The notes beneath the pieces were generated by a model. That model saw nothing but the letters and a program-made list of their open reading frames with translations. It ran no database searches and was not told the DNA's origin. The position numbers and the translations under genes are program-made. Shown piece after piece: positions 24,601 through 35,900 of a stretch of DNA of 64,000 bases. Within the stretch, counting starts at the first letter, position 1. Every line of letters begins with the position of its first letter. This DNA is from Sophora flavescens (Eukaryota; Streptophyta; Magnoliopsida; Fabales; Fabaceae). Where the stretch lies: NCBI GenBank assembly GCA_030762895.1, contig CM061066.1:118886715-118950714 (forward strand), in the 5' to 3' direction.

Positions 24601-27600
24601 AAGTTCAACATAGTTATCTAGGTTTAATTAAACAAATCTTAAACCCTGATCAGATATATCCATCATATACAAAAGAGCATTAAGGTAATTTATAAATTAA
24701 AAACATAAAAAAGAGACCAATTAGTCCATTAACATGAGTACCACAGGAAAATGGAGCTTTTGAGTACTCACAGTAAGGGCCTAAAATTTTCCTTAAAAGC
24801 AGATATCCACTTGGAATAGGAACCAATAACATCTGCTAGAGATCTGTAGACCTAAAGTAAACGTACACTTTTAGATTGACAAGAAAATAGAACAAGATAC
24901 TACTTAGAAATAAATGCCAATGGAGGAAATGTGAGAAAGTTGATATATAACCCACAAGGCAAATGAAGCCCTTCAAGCCATCAGAAGGCTTAGTGGACAA
25001 GATGATCACCAACTGCATCACTACAGAGAAATCAAAACTTTGGCCATCCTGTATGATTACATCAGCTGCCTGTAATAGATCATGTGTTACCATAAATGAC
25101 ATGGGTAAAGCACAATTAGCATATGATCTAAATTTAAAAGGCATAGAAGTGCATTAGCTTTTCATCAAGCATTCTCATGCCATAGTGGACTAGCCACTAT
25201 TTCTGCACCTCGAGTTAAACACCAGGTAGAAGCATAAGATCGACTAGCAGAAGGGAAATCATCTTAGGAAGTTCGGAACTAAAGTATAAATGCAAACATG
25301 CATAACAAAAAGACAAACATCATACAAAGTTTCTCACTGAAAAGGTGCCAACAAAAACAGAAAATCAACACAACCATACTTTCAATCCAAAGATTTAAAG
25401 CTTTTGCCTCCATCAATATACAATGACACGAGACAGAATGCAATCTTAGAAGCATGTGCACATCATAGATGTGTGAAGCAATAATTTAGCAGAGTAGGAA
25501 GCAAAGGAAGAAAAAGCATGTCGCTGGCAGTGGCTCCTTCTATTTTAATGCATGATGATATGATAAATTGCATTTATCTAGTTTTAAATTTGAATGAAAA
25601 CTACCTAAAAAAGTGTGTAGGAAATGGTGAAAATGGTTAGGTGGGAGTATGGTTTAGCTTTGGTAGTGGTTACTTCCTAAAAGTATACTTTTTAAAATTT
25701 TAGGGAAAAGTGCATACACAGCCCTAAACCCCCATGCGTACCACTGCCACAAGTATTCTTCACTTAATTATGCTACTGATTTGGGCTGATGTACTTTCTA
25801 ACCAATAATGTTAAATCCCCAACTTTAAGATTTGGTAGCAAACATTTCAATATTTTCTTCGGTATCGAAGAAACCCAGATGTTTTCACTTGTCACTTTCT
25901 TGCATACAAATTCACCAGCTTGGATACTATAATGAACCAGCTAATAAAGCACCCGAGTGAAAGCAGCAAGTGGCACTCACTGCATTAAGAGCAAACAGCT
26001 TGCTTTCCACTTCCTTCCAAGGGATTGGTAGATTTGGAGATGCCCACCCACCAATAAAGAGCTGCAAATACAATGATATTCAAATTGAGAATTGAGACTT
26101 CACTGAACAAATAAATTGACATGATGCACTGATGATAATGATCAAATAACTGTTTGACATACAATAACGAGTGATTGACATATATGCAAAAGCATATTCT
26201 TTACATTTAAATCATCCAAATCCAAAGTTCCTAAATAAGAGAATATTTTCCATTCAAAAATCAAATGAACAACATCTTCCCAGTAAAATAATTTGCAAAA
26301 TTTTCCAAAGTACTGGAAAGAATAAGATATTCAATACAAGAAACTGTGCTGCACAATCACTCAAAAATGGAAGTCTGGTTTTGCTTTATTTAATAGGCGG
26401 TTAAAAGTGAAGGAAAAAATATAAGAGAAGAAGGAAGAAATATCTCATGCATTAGCCAAGTCATTTGCAACTTGCCCAATTAATGCTTGCTAAGGCTCCA
26501 TGGGTTCAGTAAATAGCTAAGCTTTCGATCTGTTAACTTTTCTGTAAGGCTGTTAGCCTACCAAAATATAGTGCTTGAGATGAGCAAATATTACAACTTA
26601 TAGAATAGTTAACTAGTGCTATAACAAATGATACGATGACAACATTCTTGGCTATCATTCACAAACTAGAACTCAGTTTTAGATAAAGGAGAGATGAGTC
26701 CAGTACCATGTAGTGATTGAGGAAGAGATCACATAATTTTAACACAGTACTATTACTATGAAGTTTTTTTTTACTATAAGAAGATATCAATTATTTAGTT
26801 TGAGAACTGAAGTGTTGTCCTTCATAAGTAAGAATTAATCTCAGTTGTCTCTCATATGAATACAAAAGGTATTTTTTCCACTAGATAGGGTCAGTTACAT
26901 AGATCAAACACCGACACTTTGTTGTTCCAACAAAAACCAACTCCTTTCATAGGTCATTTAGGTCTAAAACCTTCATACTAATTTCACCTAGCTCTGTTTG
27001 ACAAGTCCAATAAGCTAGCATATGGCTTATTTGATTAGCTTGTGTTAGAGATAGTATAGTTTACAGTATTTGTAAACCTCTTAGCAGGCGGTTGTGCCCT
27101 TTTCTGTTTTCAGTTAGATGCAGTTATAGCATCATAACTGTTTTCCCTTTCTGTTATTTCAGTTAGATGCGATTAGCATCATAACTGTTTTTGCATCACT
27201 ATATAAGGTGACTGCACACTTTGTAACAATTTAGATATAATAATATGAGTTTTTCTTCTTCTACATTCTCTCGTAATTCTAGAACTATAATATGGTATCT
27301 AGAGCTTCTAGGTCTGAAGCCATGGCTTCCATCAATCCTTTCGCAAACCATGGCACACTGCAATTCACACCTTCCCATCCAATTTCATTAAAGCTTGATG
27401 ACAACAATTTTCGCAGTGAAGCAGCAAATCGAAGGAGTTGTTCGTGGTCACAAACTTCAAAAGTACATCACAGATCCGCGAATTCCACCGAAGTTCCTCA
27501 CTGATGAAGATCGTGAAAATGATGAAGAGAATCCAGCGTACAGTGATTGGGAGCAGCAAGATGCGTTGATCTCAACCTGGCTTCTTGCTTCGATTTCAGA

Positions 27601-29924
27601 TTCGTTACTAACCAGAGTTGTTAATTGCGTTCATTCCTGGCAGATTTGGGATGAAATTCACAACTATTTTCGAAGTCTGTTGAGCACCAAAGCTAGGCAA
27701 CTAAGATCGGAAGTGCGAACCCTAGCAAAAGGTAATCGCACGGTTTCAGAGTTTATCCTTCACGTTCACACTCTTTCCGATTCTCTCCTATCCATCGGAG
27801 ATCCGATTCCGCCTCGGAATCTTTTGGAAGTGACACTCGAAGCACTTCTCGAGGATTTCGATCCTATTGTAGCAGCGATTAATAGCAAGAACGAGTTTGT
27901 GTCTCTCGATGAACTTGAATCGATTCTTCTAGCACATGAGGCGCGAATCGAAAAGAACAAGAAGAGTGTTCTCCCCGATTCTGTGTCCGTAAATCTCACT
28001 CAGTCATCAGCTCAAGGATCGAGTTCTGGAAACTTCACCAATTCCGTGAATTCCACCTCCTCAAACGCACCGTTTTAGAATCCTCAGTTTCCAGAGAGCT
28101 ATTCGCATGTTACTGGTGGAGATTCAGCAAATCGAGGAGAAGGCTTCCGTGGTAATCGAGGTGGCGGCCGCTACGGTGGTGGCAGGAATAGAGGACGTGG
28201 TAGTGGTGGACGCTCCGGTGGGCGCTCTAATGTTCAGTGCCAAATCTGCAAAAAGTATGGCCATGATGCAAATGTGTGCTATTATCGCCACTCAGGTTCC
28301 AATAATTCTGATCAATACTATCAGGGACCTCCTCAGTATCAAAATTTCTCTAACTGGCAAAACCAAAGACCACCCCTACCTATGCTCTCACAGCCTGCTA
28401 GGCCTCCTCTTTTCGCTCAGCACTTCGCAGCACCACCTAGGCCACAACAGCCACAAGCCTTTCTAACAGGCACTGAGTCTCGATTCGAACAACACTTGGT
28501 ACCGGACTCGGGGGCATCTCATCATGTCACTCCAGGATCCCTCTAACCCGACCGAGACTGCCTCCTTGCCAGGCTCTGAGCAGGTCTACTTGGGAAATGA
28601 CTGCACACTGTAACAATTGAGATCTAATAATATGAGTTTTTCTTCTTCTACATTCTCTGTAATTCTAGAACTATAATAGCTTGTAAGCTTGTTTGACTAA
28701 AATTAAGGTGTTTGGTAAACAAGCTTATCTCATTAGCTTATAGCTTTTCTTCATAAGCTATTTTATTTAGCTTATGCCTTATCATTTATTGCTTATTAAC
28801 TTTTCTCTCATTTTTACCCTTATTAATTAATGAAATTCTCACTTTATCATGTCTCTAATAAATATGTTCTTTTATGTCATTTTACATTTATAAGCTAGTT
28901 CAACCGCTAATTTTATCAAACACTTCGAATTCAATCAGCTAGCTTTTCAGCTATCAGTGATAAGCTATCTGCTAAAAATTAGCTTATCAGCCACAAGCTA
29001 GCTTATCAGTCATATTTGCCAAACAGAACCTTTTTCTTGATCTTCCTCTCTCTCTAACCATGGGGCTATCCTCCATCAGTCCATCTAATTAACTATCCTA
29101 AATGGGGCTTCTATGGTCTTCTCACATGTCCAAACCATCTTAGGCATGATTCCGTCATCTTTTCGTCAATAGGTGCCATTCCTATGATACACATCTCCCT
29201 CTACTTTTATGATAGATCCAAGGTACCTAAACTATGTAACTTGTGGTATTGGGTATCTCCAATTTCCACTTCTAAACTCGTGCTAATGCACGTCCTACTA
29301 TACTCGTTATTCCATATACTCTGTTTTACTTATGCTTAAAAGGAAGACGTAATTCCAAGACTTTCCATCATAACTCTAGTTTACCATTTATGCATTCCCT
29401 CAACTCCCCCACTTCAATTCTTTAATATAAATGTTATACAAATATAAATGCTACCTCTCATGAGTCATGATAGAAAATAAAAGAATAGGCAGTTTTCTAC
29501 GGGCATATTCAGTCACATTCCAAAACTATCACTTTCAGATTTCAGAGTTTGTTAAATGAATCAATGTCACTCATTTTCAGAGAACCCTCTGAATTGGAAT
29601 TTCTTTTGCTTTTTTTCTTGATTCTGTTAATGCTTCTTCAACCTTGCTTTGTTTTTCTTTTGTCTATCTGTCATCTGAGGCCTCTGAATCTTTTAAATAA
29701 AAGAATTAATGTGTCACTCTCATATTCAGAGAAGCATCTGAGGTGGAATTTCTTTTGCTTTTGCTTGATTCTGTAACTATTAATGCTTCTTCAGTCTTGC
29801 TTTGTTTTTTGTGCTATATCTGAGGATACCTTCTCCTTCTGCCTTGTATCTCTCCTTTCCTTCCAGTGATGTCCTTTAATCCAACAAATACTGGGAACAA
29901 ATATTTTTCTTGTATCACTGCCCA

Positions 29925-29961
<37 letters not shown>

Positions 29962-32900
29962 CGGGACTAAATAAATTTAAATAAAACTACGTTAAAATTT
30001 AAGTTCAAATCTCCACTTTATCTAGCTACTATATCATTATCCAATTATAATAACCCAACATGATCAAACAGATTCATAATAGTAGTTATCACATTATCAC
30101 AATAATAGGATAACTAGTATGATACCAAAGTAATCATACCATGATGAAAGGTATAAAACATAAAACAAAGCCCCGGAAATTAAGTCTAAAGAGAAAGAAA
30201 AGAACTGAAACTATCCAAAAGCACCTTTTGTATAAATATAGAAGATCCTAACAGGTGACATATATCCACCAAAATTTCTACTAGGTTCATCCTGAAATGG
30301 ATAAGGCCATCAGGCAAATCAATCACTCTTCTCTCATCATTGTAGGTAGAATCATCCACCTGCCAAGTACCCAAAGAAAAAAAAAACACATGAATTCTAA
30401 TCATAAGAATCAATCATTTTTAATCTATAAGAAATCTCAACAAAGGATTATCACAAAATAAAAACCAAAAAGATCAATTGAGGAAGCTATGCGTTTAAAT
30501 AAAGCTATACTATGCACACAAACAAAAATGAATTTGATAGGCCCGGATACCCACAATTAAACATATATATAACAAAAGAGGTAAAAGGGAAAGCAAAGGG
30601 AATTTACCTAAAAGGCAGTAAGTGGAAGTCGATGTGGAAAAAGTAAAGAGGGTATTAAGGAGACTTAGAAACAGAGAGCATAGTGAGAGAGAAGAGAAAG
30701 AGAAAGAAAACTGTAGAAACTGAATTATGAATTGTATTCAAGATTCTGATTAGATACATTTACACCTATCTATATATAGGCTATGCACAAGCTGACTCAG
30801 CTCTAACAAACTGAACTGAATCAGTTAAGCCTAACTACTAGGATCAGAATCTGCTGTGTTGCAGTCCTATATTACTAATCGTACAACCTACAGTATACTC
30901 TAACAAGGAGCATTTACAGCTAGTGGGGATGAAGAGAATTAAGAGGGGAACAGCTAGCATTTACCTAATGGGGTTATGGCAGATGAAGATGAACAAGCAG
31001 TTAGTGGACAAAAAAATAGGGAAGTGAGGGGGGCCGATGGGATTAGTCTGGAACTTGGAAAGGTTTTGGGTTAGCAAAGGCCATAGGGTAGAAGACTTCA
31101 CTTGCAGCTCTGGTTTTCTTTCTTACTGTACTTCTGTCCTTACAGTTTTTATATGCTACCACTGTAATTGGAGCTTGGCTCCTTAGTGTTCTTGCTTTTG
31201 TTTTAGCTAATAAGGTCATAGGGCAGGAAACCGCACTTGCAGCTCTGATTTTCTTTCTTCCTCACTGTACTTCTGTCCATACAATTTCTATATCCTACAA
31301 CTGTAACGGGAGCTTGGCTCCGTGGTGTTCTTGCTATTTTTTACTGTTATTACCGGTACTTGCAAGTGAGCAGGCAGTTAGTGGAGACAATAAATAGGAA
31401 AGTGAGGGGGGGCTGATGGGGATTATTCTAGAACTTGGAAAGGTTTTGGGTTGGCTTAGTCATTAGGGCAGAGACTGTGCTTGCAGCACTAATTTTATTT
31501 CTTTCTTTTTAACTATATTTCTGTCTTACAGTTTCTATCTCCTACCACTGTAAATGGAGCTTGGTGTTTTTTCCTTGGCAATCTTGCTGCTTTTTACTGT
31601 TGTTACCAGTACTTATCAGAATTCTACATTAAACAATTGTTTTACAAGGAGTAGATTGCTTTTCGTCTTTTACTACGTTGATTAGAGTTCAACTCAAGTT
31701 TTAACTGCTTCCTAGTTCCTGTAAATGGATTTCCTTTAACGCTATGTTTGGCTATGAGAAGAAATAGGGAAGAAATAAGTAGGGTAGAAAAAAGTAGGAG
31801 GAAAGAGAAAATGAGTAGAAAATAAGTAGATTTTTAAATTGTTTGGATTGTGAGAGAAAAAGGAAGAATTAGAAGAAAGAAAAGTTTTGTTTTGGTAAAA
31901 AGACATTTTTATCCTTGTATACAATAATCATAATTTTATCTCATTTTTTAAAATGTAAACATATAATAAAAATATTTTGAGAAATGATTTTTGAACACAA
32001 ATGGGACAACAATTTTCGACAACAATTTGGATGGCTAAAGCAGTTCAAATACGTGGTTAATTACGTTCAGTGGATGGTTAATGAAAATAGCAAGGTGTCG
32101 CAACTCATTACCCATCTGCTGAACGTAATTAACCATGATTTTGAACGACATTAACCACGATTTTCAGTGTTAACCAAATTGCTGTATAAAATTGTTGTCC
32201 CATTTTTGTGTAACACAACTAAATATTTTAGAATAAATATTAATTGAATATTAAATTAAGAATTTTAAAATATAAAATTTTCATCCTACAGTCCTACCCC
32301 ACCCATTCCCAAGCACCCCCTCCTCTTATTTCTTATTCTACATCCCCTGACCCATAGTCTCTGACTCTCTTACCCCCACCTTCAGCACATTTTCGTTGAA
32401 ATAATCAAGCACATTTTCGTTGCATTTCTTCTCCAAAAGGAGGATGATTGTTTCTGTTGCAGAACAAAGCCACCCTTTTGTTGTAGAACAAAGCCACGTG
32501 AAGAGAGAACAAAGACACCATTGCAGAACAGAGCCTCATGGAGAGTAAGAAATTGTAATAGTCCAATTTTTAGTTCTTCCTCACCATTCTCTTCGCAGTT
32601 GAGCGAAGAAAACTTTAAAGCTGGGGGCCCACACGTTTTTTTCTTCTTTCTTCTATGTTTTCTAGCCATACAAACGAGAGAAAATGCCAATATTCATCCA
32701 TTTTCTCTCTTCTCAACTTCTCGCTTCTTGTTTTCTCTAAAACCAAACAATGTGTAAGTGTTTTGAGTTTTGAATAAACAAGGGACTTTGTATCATGTCG
32801 GATCCACTTAACACAAATTCTAAACATGCCGCTATCAGTATCATGATGCAGACAATAAGTCTAGACATATCACACACTATGATATATCATAATTCAGCTA

Positions 32901-35900
32901 AGAGTTACATCCAATGTAGCTTCAAGCACGGAGAATTCTTTTAACTTATAATGCCATTGCAATGAAGATAAGCCAAAAATAATAAATGTAATATTAACCC
33001 CCCCCCCCCCCCCACCAAATCCAAAATAAAAATACGGGGAGGAGAATTAAATTAATCCATGCCGCATGCCCATAGTGGAAATATGCAAATAGACTAAGAA
33101 TAAACCTGAGAACGCAATAACAGTGAATCAAACAATGCTGAGAACACAGGTGAAAAAATGTTTTCCACATGTTTTCTATGTTTTGCACCATCCTCATCAA
33201 TGCCAAGTACATAGCTTGCAAGAGTGGACCTGAAACAAGATTTTTGGCGCTCATGATGACTCTGTAATAAGACATAGTTTAAATGAGAAAATAAATTGAT
33301 TAAAAAATGAGAAACTAAAGAAGCTCAAGAGGACAGCAAGGCTTCCCAATCTCTCAGCATATCAGCATTCATGCAACAAAAAAACTAAAACCTTTCATCA
33401 TTTTGGCACATGTGTGTGGCAGTCATTAAGGTAATAATCACTCACAAAGTAGGCCTCACGCACAAGCAAACATCAACCAGGTTGAGACAGCAGCATGATT
33501 TAGCATGTGAACAATACCAGGAAAGAGATAATGGTATATCATAACCCATTAATCAATTAGCAAAATGAAATATAGCCCAATATTCTACATGCTTAGGAGA
33601 ATATGGCTGCATGCAACTCTACCACAGAGGTGAAAACAGAGAGCACGCAGAAGTAGCAACAGAGATACATATAAGTACAACAATTGACATGAGTATAGAT
33701 AGATAAACTAAAAAAATTGAAAATCCCGACTAAAATCACATTACCAAAACTGCAGTGTTGAGTCTGCAATCTCCCAATCTTCACTTGGAAATGCCACGCA
33801 GCTGCTACCATATTCAACAGTTTAATCTCAGCAAAAACCGAATGTCTATAAAAAGATTCTTTGTGCAAGCAAGCTGATTAGAAATATGTAAACGAGAGAC
33901 ATGAGAAAGTGTCTTTTCAAACATGTTAATACAAGTTCCTAAATTACAAATCTTCATCTCAGTTATTAACTGTTAGTACGGTAGTTAGAGAGTGTTAGGC
34001 AGAGTAGTTTGTTAGCTTGGTTTTATCTTAGTATCCTATAGTTTAGGATAACAGTTTCTGTTTTTTTTCTTTTTATCTCTTATCTTTTATCATCTGTATA
34101 TATTGCAGAATTGTTTAAATGTAAAAGTAACATTGTATCAGTTTCAGAGATTAAATAGAAAACAGCGTTTGTATATGGTTTCTTTCCTCACTTTAACTTT
34201 TATGGTTCTATTATGGAAGAGATTCAGGCTCTTGAAAAAAAAAATCAGACATGGGAGATTGTACAACGACCTATGGAACAGACTCCTGTTGGGTGCAAAT
34301 GGGTCTTTACAGTCAAATACAAGACATATGGATCCGTAGATCGTTACAATGACAGGTTGGTTGCTAAGGGATATAAGCAGACATATGGTATTGATTATCA
34401 GGAGACTTTTCCTCTAGTTGCAAAAATCAATACAGATCGAGTTATCTTGTCTTTAGTAGCTAAGTTGGAATGGCCTCTACATCAATTGGATGTAAAAAAA
34501 CGTGTTCTTAAATGGTGATCTTACAGAAGAGGTTTATATGGATTTGCCACCTAGGTTTGATGAAGAAAATAAATGTGGAAAGGTTTGTCGACTAAGAAAG
34601 GCATTATATAGATTAAAGCAGTCTCCAAGAGCATGGTTCGATCGATTCACCAAAGTTGTTAAAAAAGAATGATATAAGTAGGCTCATGGAGATCATACTC
34701 TGTTCTTTAAGCATAAGGATGGTAAGATTGCATTACCTATTGTCTATGTGGATGATATAATCGTAACAGGGGATGATTTAGAAGAAATTCAGTAGCTAAA
34801 TAAACAATTGGCACAGGAATTTGAAATGAAGGATTTGGGGAATTTGAGATTGTTAGAAAATAAGAGAAATATCTAATTATTTATTTTCATATCTTAGAAT
34901 ATTTTAGAGTATCCTAGATGATCTCTTAGTATTTATTTCTTATTTATATTTTATGATTTGATCTCTATTTGATTAAGACGACCAGGATTCTACTTTTACT
35001 ATAAATAGGACTATTAGGATTGTCTTTTGTAATCACAACATCAAATCAATATCAATCATATTACTTGTTAGTTTATTTCTCTCTTTTCTCCTCCTTCCCT
35101 ACCTAAAACCTTCCAATTCAGCTGAGATATATTTTTAGGTATGGAAATAGGCAGAAATCAAACAGGTATTTCGGTTTGTCAAAGAAAATATGTATTTAAG
35201 AAACTGGGATGATGGGGTGCAAACCAGTGGAAACACTTATTGATCCTAATGAGAAATTAGATTCAAATTCTGATACTAGTACGGTTGATAAGGGGAGATA
35301 TCAACGATAGATTGGAAGATTTTTTTTATTTATCACATACATGACCATACATTGCTTTTGCAGTCAGCCGTGTAAGTCAGTTTATGCATTCACCTAATGA
35401 AGATCATATGAATGCGGTTTATTGAATTCTTAAGTACTTAAAGGGAACTCCTGTAAGGTTTATTTTTCAGGAAAAATGAAGAACGATCAATAATAATTTA
35501 CACAAATGTTGATTGGCCAGGTTCTGTTAGTGATCGGAGGTCTACGTCAGGTTATTGTTCTTTTTTGTGGGGCAACCTGGTGACTTGGCGAAGTAAAAAA
35601 CAACCAGTGGTGACCGGAAGTAGTGCGGAGGTAGAATTGAGATCAGTTGCTCATGGGGTATGTGAAGTTCTATGGCTCAAATTGCTTTTGGAAGAACTGA
35701 AAGTTCGTTTTAAGATGCCTTTGAAGATGCCTTGTGACAACAAGGCAGCCATTGATATCTCTCACAATCCAGTGCATCATGATCGAACCAAACATGTGGA
35801 AGTGGATAGACACTTCATTAAAGAGACGATAGATGATGGGACTCTTTGCATGTTATATGTGCCTACTTCGGAGCAAACAACAGACATTCTAACCAAAGGC

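Larger units (their letters stand above)
27043..28678 (+). mobile_element. Copia deletion derivative, target-site duplication GCTTG
   Basis: 5' LTR 27043-27292, primer-binding site TGGTATCTAGAGC (27293), gag and the start of protease. Sequence then jumps from pol (GCTCTGAGCAGGTCTACTTGGGAAATGAC, near 28570-28600) straight into the last 80 bp of the 3' LTR, ending at 28678. GCTTG flanks it at 27038-27042 and 28679-28683. Both LTR ends read ACTATAATA, ending TA where CA is usual. Integrase, RT and RNase H are absent. Confidence 0.88.
26991..29029. mobile_element. hAT-like MITE split by a Copia derivative
   Basis: Left end GCTCTGTTTGACAA (26991) and right end TTGCCAAACAGAAC (to 29029) are inverted copies of each other. 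The sequence just inside both is rich in AATAAGCTAGC/GCTAGCTTAT, as in AAGCT-rich plant MITEs. The Copia derivative at 27043-28678 lies inside it, leaving only about 400 bp of MITE. Class assignment is by appearance only. Confidence 0.55.
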
